DNA of 64,000 nt from VXNE01 sp965205735 (GCA_965205735.1 OZ242179.1:1860001-1924000); one strand, 5' to 3'; numbered from the stretch's first letter, positions 26,168-35,059 are shown. Notes: generated by a model from the letters alone, not told the origin. Numbers and translations are program-made.

Positions 26168-28660
26168 CTACGGCCGCTCGCCGAGCGCCTGGCGGATTGC
26201 GGCGCGACCGACAAGCGCCAGTTCGAGGTCGGGGTCGAGCACCAGCGCCCGTTCGACGCTGGCAAGCGCTTCCTCGTTGCGGCCGAGGTGATGCAGGACC
26301 GCGCCGAGGTTGGAGTGCGTGACGGCGCTTGTGGTGTTGATTTGCACAAGCGTCCGGTAGTGGCGGAGCGCCTCCTCGTAACGCTCCTGGCTGAACAGCG
26401 AGATCGCGAGGTAGTCGAGGGCATCGACGTTGCGCGGCGCCAGGTCGAGCGCGAGTTGGTACTGCGCGTCCGCCTCGGCGCGCCGTCCGAGTTCGCGTAG
26501 CGCATGGCCCGAGAACACCCGCAGCGATGCGGCGACCGCCAGACCGGGGTCGAGCTCCAGGGCCTGGGCCATGGTCTCGACCGCCTCCGAATAGTGCTTG
26601 GCCTGGTACAACGCCAAGCCCAATCCGGCATGCGCGGGCGCGAAATCCGGGGTGGCGGCCAGCGCCTCCTCGTAGGTCGCGATGGCCTCTTCGAGCCGTT
26701 GCTCCTTGCGCAGGGACTCGGCGTACGTGTGCAGGGCCGCCGGGTCTCCGGCGATCGCTTCACGCGCCTTGCGCCGCTGCGCTTCGGCTTCGGCGTGGCG
26801 GCCCTGCAGCGCGTACAGCACGGCGAGTTCCAGACGTGGGCCGCGGTCCTGAGGGCGCAAGGCGATGGCGCGCAACAGGTGGGCTTCGGCGTCGTCGAGC
26901 CGGCCGAGTTCGCGTGCGGCGATCGCCATCTGCACGTACAGCGCAGGGGCGATGGAGAGACCGGGCTGCAGCGTCACGGCACGGGTCAGGTGCTCGAGGC
27001 CCTCCTCGTGGCGCCCGCCTGCCGCCAGCATGTGCCCGAGGCCGGCATGAGCCAGGGCGTAGTCAGAGTCGATGGCGAGCACCGCACGGTAGCCCGCCTC
27101 GGCTTCTTCGACGCGGCCCAGGCGGCGCCATACCTCGGCGAGGTTCTGCAAGGCGGCCAGGTCGCGTGGTTCGAGCGCAAGCGCGCGGACGAGCGTCTGC
27201 TCCGCGTCTGTGAAACGCTCCTGGGCGAGCAGGCCACGGCCGATATTGGCGAGCGGTCCGGCCGTGTCCGGACGCTGCGCGGCGGCGATGCGGCTGGCTT
27301 CGAGGCCCTCCTCGACCCGGCCGGCGCCGAGCAGCGCGCTGCCGAGATTGAGGTGCGCATCGCGCGCGTTCGGATTGTGCGCGACGATGTGGGAGAAAAG
27401 GGCGACCTCGTCGCGGTACACGCCCGCGAGCCGCCAGGTGAGCGTGGCGAGCACCGCCAGCAGCAGCGCCGCAACGACGCCCGCGGCGCGCCTGCCCGCC
27501 GCCGGGAGCCTGACGGCGCCGCGGACTCCGACACCGACGAGCACGGCCAGTGCGCCGAAGCCTGCAAGGTACTGGAAGCGGTCGGCGACGAACGAGAACT
27601 GCATATACCCGTAATCGACAAAGCCTAGCACCGGCGACAGCGTCACCGCGAAGAACAGGGCGCCCGCGAACGGACCGCGGCCATACCGGCGGCGCGCCGC
27701 CCAAAGCCCGGCCGCCAGCGCAGCCGCTGCGGCGACGAAGGCCCACGCCGCGATCGCGGCAGCGTCGATTTCCCAAAGCGGATGAATGATCGCGAGATCC
27801 GCCGGCCAGACCAGCTTGCCGACGTAGAACCACAGTGCGCGTGCCCCGATGAGGATCCGTTCCGCCGGGGAATAGCCAAGGTCGAGCACCTCGCGCGAGT
27901 GGTAGAACCCGTAGTCGGCGTAGGCGATGGCGAGTCCGGTCAGAAGCAACGGCGCCACGCGAAGCCCGTCCCGCACGGTGACCGTGCCGGATCGCCACCA
28001 GTGCCAGATCAACAGAGCCGCTGGCAGCGTCACCACCACCGACTTCGAGAGCATCCCCGCGATGAACAGCATGAATACGAGGACGTAGCGCCAGGCACCG
28101 CCCGCCTCCGCGAAGCGGATCCAGGCCAGCGCGGCGGTCAGGTAGAACAGGCCGGACAGCACGTCCTTGCGCTCGATGATCCACGCCACCGACTCGACAT
28201 GTAGCGGGTGAGCGGCGAACACGGCTGCGACCAGCCAGGCGCCCGGGACGGCCAGCCGGGCCGCGAGGCGCCACACGAGGAGCGAGTTGACGGCGTGGAG
28301 GGCGACGTTGAAAGCATGGTAGCCGACGGGGTTCGAGCCCCACACCTTGTCCTCAAGCCAGAACGTCGTGTACACGATCGGCCAGTAGTGGCCCTCGTTC
28401 TTGATGTCGCCGGGAGAGAACCAGATGTTCCAGAGGCCGGTCGCCGAGCGGATCACCGGCTCCTCGGCGAAGATCACGTCGTCCCAGACGAACGCGCCCC
28501 ACAGCGCCGGATAGTAGATCACGCCGACCAGCAGCACGATTGCCAGCGAGCCGACCGCCGCCTCGTATCGCCGTCGGCGGTCGCATTGCCTCGTCCAGCG
28601 CGCCATCGCGTACGCCTTCAGCGGCGCCGCGCGCCCGGGGAGCACGGCTGCCGCCGACAT
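26168..28660 (-). CDS. TMTC-like multi-pass membrane protein with C-terminal TPR repeats
   Basis: About 830 residues (or about 812 if the second ATG, MARWTRQCD, is used). The N-terminal half has 10 or so TM segments and GT-C-like features: a first luminal loop with FVWDDVIF, NEGHYWPIVYTTFWLE, YHAFNVALHAVNSLL, and HPLHVESVAWIIERKDVLSG. These match the TMTC/protein O-mannosyltransferase-related family. The C-terminal half (about 420-830) is a run of TPR units such as EAEAGYRAVLAIDSDYALAH. It may glycosylate exported proteins (inference). The gene appears intact inside an island full of remnants. Confidence 0.85.
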   Translation of the reverse strand: MSAAAVLPGRAAPLKAYAMARWTRQCDRRRRYEAAVGSLAIVLLVGVIYYPALWGAFVWDDVIFAEEPVIRSATGLWNIWFSPGDIKNEGHYWPIVYTTFWLEDKVWGSNPVGYHAFNVALHAVNSLLVWRLAARLAVPGAWLVAAVFAAHPLHVESVAWIIERKDVLSGLFYLTAALAWIRFAEAGGAWRYVLVFMLFIAGMLSKSVVVTLPAALLIWHWWRSGTVTVRDGLRVAPLLLTGLAIAYADYGFYHSREVLDLGYSPAERILIGARALWFYVGKLVWPADLAIIHPLWEIDAAAIAAWAFVAAAAALAAGLWAARRRYGRGPFAGALFFAVTLSPVLGFVDYGYMQFSFVADRFQYLAGFGALAVLVGVGVRGAVRLPAAGRRAAGVVAALLLAVLATLTWRLAGVYRDEVALFSHIVAHNPNARDAHLNLGSALLGAGRVEEGLEASRIAAAQRPDTAGPLANIGRGLLAQERFTDAEQTLVRALALEPRDLAALQNLAEVWRRLGRVEEAEAGYRAVLAIDSDYALAHAGLGHMLAAGGRHEEGLEHLTRAVTLQPGLSIAPALYVQMAIAARELGRLDDAEAHLLRAIALRPQDRGPRLELAVLYALQGRHAEAEAQRRKAREAIAGDPAALHTYAESLRKEQRLEEAIATYEEALAATPDFAPAHAGLGLALYQAKHYSEAVETMAQALELDPGLAVAASLRVFSGHALRELGRRAEADAQYQLALDLAPRNVDALDYLAISLFSQERYEEALRHYRTLVQINTTSAVTHSNLGAVLHHLGRNEEALASVERALVLDPDLELALVGRAAIRQALGERP

Positions 28661-28741
28661 TCGCGGCCGCTGAATGGGTTATCGGTGCGATTTGACATCC
28701 ACGCCTCGGGTCGGGTTGCCGTCCTCACTCAGACGGCCGCG

Positions 28742-28761
28742 CGTTGGCGGTTCGCCAACGG
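28742..28761. repeat. perfect short hairpin
   Basis: CGTTGGCG and CGCCAACG form a perfect 8-bp stem around a 3-nt loop between the TMTC-like gene and the integrase remnant. No T-run follows, so terminator function is doubtful. Confidence 0.35.
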
Positions 28762-28812
28762 GCCTAGTCGACCGCAGACCGGACGATGAAGCAGAAGCCG
28801 CCGTTGCAAGAA

Positions 28813-29610
28813 TCACCCATGCAACACGAAAAAGGCAAGCTTGGCGAAACCCGCCCAGGCCGCTGTGGCCGCTTGAGCAGCGGGTGGAATTGCCGGACCC
28901 CCGGCCAGGTAGGCGGCCAGCAGAACCCCGCCGGTCTCGGAGTACGGTACGACCCGGTCCTGGCCGCTCTTGCTGGTCTCGGCGCGCACCCGCAACAGCC
29001 GGTGGGCGGGTTGGCTGTCGCCCGACTCCAGCGCACAGAGTTCCTCACGGCGAAGCGCCGCATCGTAGGCCAATGCCGGCATGCATCGATTGCGCAACGG
29101 CTCGTCTCGATCCTGCCCGAGAAAACGACGCCATTGTTCGTCGGACGGGATCCAGGGCAGGCGCTTGTGGCGGCGCGCCAACCCGTACGTTGTCTTCGCG
29201 CCGAACCCCTTGGCGGGCGTGTACCGGCCACGGCCTACCGGGTTGGTGTCGCGCAACCCCTCCTCCATGAGAAAGTCGAAGAACAGTCGAACCGCGGTGA
29301 GTCGTTGTTGAATCGTCACGTTCGACAACCCCGCCCCGGAGTCCAGCGCGATCACCCGCTCGCCCCGCGGACCACGACGCTGACGAAGGTCGGCAACATA
29401 GCGCGCCACATCGTCGCGGCCCGCACTGCCCGCATTCACTCGCGAACCCGCGCACCGGCGTAGAAAATCTTCGAGTCCTCGACCGTAGGCATCGACGGTG
29501 TTGTTTGCCAGCCCGAGCATCGATTGGATCTCCAGCCACTGTTTCCCTTTCGGCAGGGCCGCAACGCTCGGAAATCGTTCTCAGGGAACGTCGCCCGGCT
29601 GTGTGCTCAT
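28813..29610 (-). pseudogene. tyrosine recombinase (integrase) remnant
   Basis: The frame from ATG 29610 reads MSTQPGDVP, an in-frame TGA at 29581, then ERFPSVAALPKGKQWLEIQS, a SAM-like core-binding domain (NTVDAYGRGLEDFLRRC), and the start of the catalytic domain with Arg I (ALRREELCAL). Homology fails after VVPYSETGGVLLAAYLAG; the HxxR and Tyr blocks are missing. Truncation of the catalytic C-terminus makes it inactive. Confidence 0.75.
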
Positions 29611-29693
29611 GGTGTCTCCGATCGTCAGTGCATCCGGTTCCGGAGAACGGCCAGTGCCAGATTCCAAATAACGTATATGACGGTCGATTTGCG

Positions 29694-29846
29694 GCGGATA
29701 GGACGAATAACCGCTCGAAACGGGATGGTTGCGAAGTACGGTTGATTGACGGGGCGCTCGGGGGAAGTCTTCAGAGGCGTCCGTTGAGCCCGTTGAGGAT
29801 GTGGCGGTGGACGCTGGAGACGGAAAGGTCGCGCGAAACGGCGGTT
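29694..29846 (-). repeat. IS91-family 3' end, copy B
   Basis: Starts with GCGGATAGGACGAATAACCG exactly as copies A and D and runs 153 bp before diverging at 29847. The left flank is unrelated to those of A, C and D, so the shared left boundary is a true element end. Confidence 0.75.
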
Positions 29847-29917
29847 GCTGTGGGATGACCCTCAACCGAGACTAGACAAATCCACCACCCGTCGCGCGCG
29901 AAATCTCCACCGCCGCG

Positions 29918-29950
29918 TGGGACACAAATTCCGTGTGTCCCAGTTTTTTC
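29918..29950 (+). terminator. strong intrinsic terminator, plus strand
   Basis: GGGACAC and GTGTCCC pair perfectly around a 9-nt loop, followed after AG by six T. No plus-strand gene lies directly upstream; it may have arrived with the surrounding DNA. Confidence 0.6.
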
Positions 29951-30107
29951 TTGAAACATTCACAAATTGTTGTCTTCCGCTGGTTATCATGGTTGGGTTG
30001 ACTCCTGTATTCTCTTTGTCGTTGTCATCCAAAGTTGAGATCGAAAGACCGCATCTGTAACCGGACGCGTTTGCCCATCCCCAACCACCATGATTTATGG
30101 TTCAGAC

Positions 30108-30707
30108 CTAAACCATACTTCCATTGCATCTCATCGCCTCTATAACCCAAGATGTTTGCTGGCCATCAATTTTGGCCCCGTGAACTCCATCTTTCTTAGC
30201 TCTGAGAGATTCGACACCAAGGGCTTCGGTCAACGTATCTAACGACGGCCCTCTGTGACTGCATGAGAGACTCATTGCCTGCGCCCAGGGAATGGCTGCT
30301 TTCTGGCTGCAAAAAACGCCTTGAATTGGCGGCATTGTTAAGTTGTATCGCGCGATGTGATCAAGCAGGATGGTCCAATCAAAACTGGCGTTGTGGATGA
30401 CGATGAGTTGATCTTTCAGAAGTTCAGCAATCTGATTCCACTGCGATTCAAAGGAATTGAATGTGGAGGCTTGTCCGTTAGTAATGCCGTGTACAGCTTG
30501 CGCCTCTTCTGAAATGCGTCGCTACGGGCGCGTCTCAAATTCAATGGACTTCGCAATCTCTCGATTCCTCACCACTGTGATACCGAGCGTTACAATATCC
30601 GGTGGGCCGTTTCCGTCACGAAGCCCGGTGGTTTCAGTATCGAGAACGATGTAATCGTCCGGGAGTTGAGTGAAGATCCAAAGCAACTTGCTATACATGA
30701 CTGTCAC
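30108..30707 (-). CDS. DnaQ/RNase T-like DEDDh 3'-5' exonuclease with one in-frame amber codon
   Basis: The minus frame starts with GTG at 30707 (or ATG 30698) and gives about 199 codons. ExoI: YIVLDTETTGL; ExoII: LIVIHNASFDWTILLDH; ExoIII: HGAKIDGQQT with His and Asp as in DEDDh exonucleases. A single TAG lies at about 30519-30521 between EFETRP and RRISEEAQAVHG; otherwise the frame is intact. It is the third gene of an operon with GTGA overlaps after the RES gene. The stop would truncate the protein after ExoI, so it is either a fresh pseudogene, a sequencing error, or read through. Base composition is lower in GC than the flanking chromosome. Confidence 0.7.
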
Positions 30708-31396
30708 CTTTTACCACTGCCGTCCAGGGACTCAACCTCGACAATTGATCCCTGTTCATAGTGGTACTGCAGATGGCGCCAGTGGATGGCATCTGAAAGT
30801 GCCCGGGCCCGCATCACCCCATAGCACTCCCCTTTCATTCTGACACTGTTGTAGTGAACGCCGTAGCTTTTGGCATCACGTAACGCGTAACCAAGCTGCT
30901 GGGCTTCAACGTAGTCATCGGCATGGTAAATGGCGTGCCCGACTAGGTGTCGCACGTCATGCAGGGTGGTAGGCCCCAGTTGCGCTCGGATAATGTGCAT
31001 TTCCTGGGTCGTCTTGTCGATTCTAGACTCTCTTAGGAATCGTGCCCGATGGAAGGAGGATTCGGCGATGGCCACCGCCTCATCGGCGGCACAGTAATAG
31101 AGTCCGAAATCCCGATTGAAGCGGCCACCGCGTCCGTCCACCGGTGGATGAGTGAAGGCCGCCATGATCCAGGATGCGCCATCACCGTAGACTCGGTCTT
31201 CCGGTCGTACCAGGCGAATATCGCCGACTTCATCGCGCAGCCTGGGGTTAGTCAGGGACTCGACGGCATAGAGCACATCCCAATCCAGTGGACTGGAGAC
31301 GCGCTCGAACAGGCTGATCTGGGGATAGCGTGACAGTATGACCCGATAAACGGGTTCATTCGGCTCACTGCCGGGCAGGGTATCGATAGCGATCAC
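30704..31396 (-). CDS. RES-domain toxin (NAD-targeting family)
   Basis: About 230 residues. Family features: VYRVILSRYP near the N-terminus (the R of RES), DRVYGDGASWIMAAF, GRGGRFNRDFGLYYCA (the GxRFn-type motif), AVAIAESSFHRARFL (the E of RES) and YGVHYNSVRMKGECYGV (the S region). RES toxins degrade or ADP-ribosylate using NAD+. GTG at 31396 overlaps the antitoxin TGA as GTGA, and its own TGA overlaps the GTG of the exonuclease gene, so all three are translationally coupled. Confidence 0.88.
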   Translation of the reverse strand: MIAIDTLPGSEPNEPVYRVILSRYPQISLFERVSSPLDWDVLYAVESLTNPRLRDEVGDIRLVRPEDRVYGDGASWIMAAFTHPPVDGRGGRFNRDFGLYYCAADEAVAIAESSFHRARFLRESRIDKTTQEMHIIRAQLGPTTLHDVRHLVGHAIYHADDYVEAQQLGYALRDAKSYGVHYNSVRMKGECYGVMRARALSDAIHWRHLQYHYEQGSIVEVESLDGSGKR

Positions 31397-31794
31397 CAGC
31401 CACCCCGCTCCGCATCTAGGAAGTTCCTTACCACGGCCAGATCCACCACCTGACCGGCTAGCAACCGATCCAGCGGCGCTGTGCCATTGAACAGCGGGCT
31501 GTCGTTGGGTGTGGAAAACCACTGGTCAGCCAACGCCTTGTCCGGCAACAGAATTTGCAGGGATTTGTAAATCCCCAAGATATAGCTGGCTCGCTCCAGT
31601 AGATCCCGCGTCAGCTTGGCCTTTTCCGGTTGGCTCTTCCAGTTGTAGAGGGTTTTCTCGTTTCTGAGTCCCAAAAGGGTCATCTGCTGGGCACCGGTCA
31701 GGCGCCATTGACTGAAGATATTGAAAATTGCCGGCAGCAGTGAACTGGTGACACTGGAACCACGTTTCAGCAGTTGTTCGCCTTGAGCGATCAT
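31393..31794 (-). CDS. Xre/MbcA/ParS-type antitoxin (DUF2384)
   Basis: A 133-residue partner of the RES toxin. It has an HTH-like middle (LTGAQQMTLLGLRNEKTLYN) and the DUF2384 C-terminus (ASYILGIYKSLQIL, DKALADQWFSTPNDSPLFNG, PLDRLLAG), which caps the toxin active site in known complexes. ATG at 31794 is preceded by AAGGAGGTGGAC, a near-perfect ribosome-binding site, and is preferred over GTG 31809. Two palindromes upstream are likely its own operators. Confidence 0.9.
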   Translation of the reverse strand: MIAQGEQLLKRGSSVTSSLLPAIFNIFSQWRLTGAQQMTLLGLRNEKTLYNWKSQPEKAKLTRDLLERASYILGIYKSLQILLPDKALADQWFSTPNDSPLFNGTAPLDRLLAGQVVDLAVVRNFLDAERGGW

Positions 31795-31808
31795 GTCCAC
31801 CTCCTTCA

Positions 31809-31858
31809 CTGTAATGTTACAGTATTCAAATGCAACCTAGCAGACTGTACCATTACAG
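31809..31858. promoter_or_regulatory. two palindromic operator sites of the Xre-RES operon
   Basis: CTGTAATGTTACAG (31809-31822, perfect palindrome) and CTGTACCATTACAG (31845-31858) share CTGTA/TACAG half-sites, spaced 36 bp centre to centre, directly upstream of the antitoxin gene. A further CTGTAT half-site follows at about 31863. This fits autoregulation by the HTH antitoxin. Confidence 0.75.
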
Positions 31859-31861
31859 TCA

Positions 31862-32050
31862 ACTGTATCAGAGGCTGCTCGTGCGCAGTGGGTGGCGCTC
31901 GCGGTTGTGACGGTTCGGCCTCGTCGCGTGCTCGAATGCGCTTGAGGATTGTGACGATGACGTCGGGGTCCTCGATGCAAGTGTGACGAGCAGCTTGTCA
32001 CCGCTCTTGGGGCAGGTCTCGATGTCTGTGGCAAAGACGCGCTTCAGGCT
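31862..32050 (-). pseudogene. IS91-family transposase C-terminal remnant
   Basis: The minus strand reads LKRVFATDIETCPKSGDKL and continues with a frameshift; it aligns with RPKRVFAIDIETRPKCGGKP at the end of the transposase at 35254-36767. This is the zinc-ribbon-like C-terminus of IS91-family transposases. It ends exactly at the 52-bp palindrome. Confidence 0.65.
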
Positions 32051-32102
32051 GTTCAGCGACAATCAGGATGAGAACGCGTTCTCATCCTGATTGTCGCTGA
32101 AC
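32051..32102. repeat. perfect 52-bp palindrome
   Basis: Two 26-bp arms (starting GTTCAGCGACAATCAGG and ending CCTGATTGTCGCTGAAC) are exact reverse complements with no spacer. The outer ends are GTTC/GAAC and the centre is GAACGCGTTC. GAAC is the classical target tetranucleotide of IS91. The palindrome joins a transposase C-terminal remnant to IS91-end copy C. Confidence 0.85.
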
Positions 32103-32103
32103 A

Positions 32104-32293
32104 ATGGTTGCGAAGTACGGTTGATTGACGGGGCGTTCGGGGGAAGTCTTCGGAGGCGTTCGTTGAGCCCGTTGAGGATGTGGCGGCGGACGCTGGAGAC
32201 GGAAAGGTCGCGCGAAACGGCGGTTACTTGTGTAGCGGTTCGCAGCATGGCGTCAGGCGGTCGTTTTCTACGGGAGCCTGTCCTGGTATCGCG
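32104..32293 (-). repeat. IS91-family 3' end, copy C, lacking the terminal 30 bp
   Basis: Matches copies A, B and D from ATGGTTGCGAAGTACGG onward, through TTTTCTACGGGAGCCTG and GTATCGCGC. The usual first 30 bp (GCGGATAGG onward) are absent, replaced by the palindrome. Confidence 0.75.
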
Positions 32294-32740
32294 CCGCGGG
32301 TTCGAGCTGGCGGCGCTGTCGGATGCAGTGCTGAACGCCGACTTCGTCGGGCGTCATCCGCTGCGTCTGCATGAGGTGCCGTTGCGCCATGCTCACTAAG
32401 TTGTACGGTTCCGACCGCACGTCCGTGCCGCTCTGCGTACCCGACTTGACGACGTGGAACGGTAACCCCGGCACCTCGCGGAGCACGGCCGCGAGGTCCG
32501 TCCGTGTCCGTGTACGTTGGGGAGGGCGCAGTGGACACTCGGCACCCCACCGCGGCCGCCGACAGTTTGGGCGCCCCGGATGTACGGATAAGTGGTACGG
32601 TTTTTTCTCGCCCAAGGTACGTTGTGCGTACGGTGTATCGCGCATGGAAGGGCGGTCTGTGCCAAGCGCTCCGGAGAACTGCGCGGCGGCGATCCACCGC
32701 CGTCCCGGGCCAGCGGTTGGCGTACGTTGTCAGCGGGACG
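32294..32740. other. 447-bp stretch without a recognisable gene
   Basis: Downstream of the Septu-like pair. The word GTACGTTG occurs three times (about 32513, 32615 and 32718), without evident structure. Neither strand gives a convincing protein. It may be decayed cargo. Confidence 0.4.
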
Positions 32741-33400
32741 TCACTCGTACCGAGCGGGGTCTCGCTGGTCCCGAAGATAATGGACGGCGACATTCGCGAA
32801 ACTGACGCGCGTCCCTGTCTGACCCACGTCGCGGTAGCTCTGCCGCAGTTCCGCGACGGACGCGCCTTGGCTGAGTTCGGTGTCCAGTTCCTCGATGAGC
32901 GACGACCGCTCGGCGATGAGTTCCGGATGGTTGAGGTTGAGGACGTCGATCATGCGATCAGCTTCGAGGGTGCCGTCGCCGCGGATGCGGCCGTCGGATG
33001 CGAACGCGAACCGACCCTGGCACGCGTCCTCCGGCGCGGGCTCGACGTGGCACGTCTCGTCGAACCAGGCCTTCTTCTCGTTGCCGCAGGTCGGTTGGGG
33101 ATGGCCCTGCGGCTGCTGGGGACCGCAGCTAAGAAACAGGTTGGCGTAGGCCAGCTCGCGGTCCGGATACCGCGAGCGGGGCCGGAAGTGCTCGACGTGG
33201 TGCCTGGTGCGCGCCTCGAGTTCGATCGCGCGGCCGCAGTACACGCATTGGCCCGTCTGCTCGAGGTAGAGCGCCTGTCTCGTCGCCTGCAGGGCCACCC
33301 GGCTGAGTTCGGCGTAGAGCAGGTCGATGCCGACGGCACGCTGGTCCGCCTTCCAAGTGCGCAGCGTGTCCGGCTCGTCCCCTTTCGAGGACCCCCTCAC
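32741..33400 (-). CDS. ptuB: HNH nuclease, PtuB-like
   Basis: About 219 residues. The HNH core is CVYCGRAIELEARTRHHVEH with FRPRSRYPDREL, followed by YANLFLSCG and a Cys in QPTCGNEKKAWFD; the two CxxC-like pairs bind a structural zinc and the His/Asn residues form the beta-beta-alpha metal nuclease. This matches PtuB of the Septu antiphage system and the TIGR02646 group. The GTG at 33400 overlaps the upstream ATPase stop as GTGA. An in-frame ATG at 33427 is possible but lies inside the ATPase gene. Paired with PtuA it would cleave nucleic acid after phage sensing. Confidence 0.8.
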   Translation of the reverse strand: MRGSSKGDEPDTLRTWKADQRAVGIDLLYAELSRVALQATRQALYLEQTGQCVYCGRAIELEARTRHHVEHFRPRSRYPDRELAYANLFLSCGPQQPQGHPQPTCGNEKKAWFDETCHVEPAPEDACQGRFAFASDGRIRGDGTLEADRMIDVLNLNHPELIAERSSLIEELDTELSQGASVAELRQSYRDVGQTGTRVSFANVAVHYLRDQRDPARYE

Positions 33401-34641
33401 TCCGCGTCCCGGCGCCGGCGGCGGCATTTGGCGCGGCGGACGGCGACGCGGGCCGAGCTGCCCTCGATGAGGTCGTCCAGCGCGTCGAGCACGCGATCTG
33501 CATCGTCGAGTGCGCCGGCGCCGAGAAGCTGGTCGAACTCAGCGAAGAGGTCGGCAACGCGGGGATCCTGTTCGGTCGTGCCCATGATCCCCTCGAGCAC
33601 GTAGTTGCTGTCCCGTCCCTTGGACGCGATCGGCGTCGTTGCGGCGACACGGCCGCTGCCGTCGGACGAGAGCAGCCGGACGTGCCGGGCGGCGACGCTC
33701 CCGATGACCTGGGGGGAGTGCGTGCTGACGACGAACTGGCATCGCGGGAACTGATCCGTCAGGGCGGTCAGAATCTGGCGCTGCCAGGCCGGGTGCAGGT
33801 GGAGTTCGACCTCGTCGATGCAGATGAAACCAGGCGCCTCCGCCAAGGTGCTGCCTGGGAACTCGAGGAGCAGCCGCCGCGCGAGGTCGACGGCGAGGAG
33901 GAAGTATGCCAGCTCGCCCCCGGAGAGCGCTTCGAACGGGATGTCGAAGCCGCCTTCGCGCCTCAGGTAGAGCATCCGGTCCATGCTGCCGTCGGGCATT
34001 CTGGACCTGAGGACGGCGGAACCTCCGGTGATGCCGGCCAGGACTTCGCGGACGGCGCGTACCTCCGGGTCGGTGTACCCGAGGTCGTTGCGCGCAACGG
34101 CCTCACGGGCCTCGTCGCTTTCCTTCTCGAAGAACCAGTCCTTGAAGTCGAATAGCGTACCGGGTGTCGTGTCCAGGGCGGCCTTGCGGTTGGTCCCCCG
34201 GGACGACCGGAACGTCCGCGACGTCAAGCCGCCGATGCGGTTCTGATCGTAGTAGACGACCAACGGGATCGGGGAGACGCCGTCGAGGTCGGATAGGACG
34301 TCGTCCTTCGAAAACGAGGTGTCCAGCCCCTTGGCGTTGACGGTCACGCTGCAGGTTGCCGGGACACCGTCGCCGATCGTCAAGTCCAGAGCGATACTGC
34401 CTTGGCGGACGCCGTAACGCACCAGGTCGCCGGACGGCCTGAACCACGCCCCCTGGCCATCCGGGGCCAGCCAACTCCACAGCTCCGTCACCGCGCCGAG
34501 CAGGGCCTCGATGACCGACGTCTTGCCGACGCCGTTGACGCCGGCGAGGAGCGTCAACGACTCGTCGATAGGCAAGTCGAGCTCGGCAACGCCCTTGTAG
34601 TTCCGGATCGTCAATGCGCGGACTTGCGGATTAGGCGGCAT
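33397..34641 (-). CDS. ptuA: PtuA-like ABC/AAA ATPase (Septu defence system)
   Basis: A 414-residue SMC/OLD-like ATPase. Walker A: LLAGVNGVGKTSVIEALLGA; signature LSGGELAYFLLAVDLARR; Walker B: GFICIDEVELHLHPAWQR with the extended LHLHP; H-switch FVVSTHSPQVIGS. A long helical insertion separates the halves. This layout plus a coupled HNH gene is the PtuA-PtuB pair. The start ATG at 34641 has a GGGGACC motif upstream. No retron reverse transcriptase is present. The module lies between IS91-end copies C and D. Confidence 0.85.
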   Translation of the reverse strand: MPPNPQVRALTIRNYKGVAELDLPIDESLTLLAGVNGVGKTSVIEALLGAVTELWSWLAPDGQGAWFRPSGDLVRYGVRQGSIALDLTIGDGVPATCSVTVNAKGLDTSFSKDDVLSDLDGVSPIPLVVYYDQNRIGGLTSRTFRSSRGTNRKAALDTTPGTLFDFKDWFFEKESDEAREAVARNDLGYTDPEVRAVREVLAGITGGSAVLRSRMPDGSMDRMLYLRREGGFDIPFEALSGGELAYFLLAVDLARRLLLEFPGSTLAEAPGFICIDEVELHLHPAWQRQILTALTDQFPRCQFVVSTHSPQVIGSVAARHVRLLSSDGSGRVAATTPIASKGRDSNYVLEGIMGTTEQDPRVADLFAEFDQLLGAGALDDADRVLDALDDLIEGSSARVAVRRAKCRRRRRDAE

Positions 34642-34739
34642 GGATCGGTCCCCGGGTTGGCGGTCGCGGAGGACCGCAACGGTCGCTCGGGTGGATTATC
34701 AGCGAGGCGTCGGCGCTCTGGCAAGTTCGCTGCTGGAGG

Positions 34740-35059
34740 CGAGGTTGTGAAACTGTCCCGGACCCCGTACGCCGTCGGGCGCCAACGGGTTTGTCGGCGG
34801 TGCCTCCTGTGCCGAGTTCTCGTGGAGGAATGGAGATACGGTGCTGGCGGGGGCGTACCGCGGACGCCGTTCGGTGGCGTGCCGGTGACGGGCCCCGCGG
34901 TTGAAACCTTGCGCTGCCAGAGGGCCAAGCGCCGCAGCTTCAGTCCGCTGACGGGGTTGTTCACCGAACACGTCGCGCCCGAGATGCTGTACCTGGAGAC
35001 GAATGGGCCTCGCTCATGCCGTTCGGCGTCATGGTGGAACTACTGAAGGACGTCCTGCC
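34740..35059 (+). pseudogene. ISKra4-like transposase N-terminal remnant
   Basis: The plus strand reads RTPFGGVPVTGPAVETLRCQ, SFSPLTGLFTEHVAPEMLYLE, then after a one-base deletion near 35005 continues KWASLMPFGVMVELLKDVLP. The YLETKWASL block is typical of ISKra4-type transposases (from memory). The frame ends exactly at IS91-end copy D (35060), which interrupted it. Confidence 0.55.

Noticed and set aside
29581..29583. TGA in the integrase remnant as a second selenocysteine codon
   Set aside because: It falls in a non-conserved N-terminal region with no redox role and no following hairpin, and the gene is truncated elsewhere.
28813..29610. Prophage or integrative element suggested by the integrase
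   Set aside because: The recombinase lacks its catalytic C-terminus and no phage structural genes or attachment repeats are visible.
22842..31000. Amber (TAG) recoding, because the CbiX-like, DnaQ-like and DDE transposase frames each carry one in-frame TAG
   Set aside because: TAG is used as a normal terminator of intact genes in this window (recQ at 3583, bcp at 12466, the STAND gene at 40534), and the affected genes lie in a decaying island. Independent nonsense mutations are simpler.
32741..35059. Retron (reverse transcriptase plus ncRNA) associated with PtuA/PtuB
   Set aside because: No reverse-transcriptase motifs such as YADD are present on either strand near the pair.
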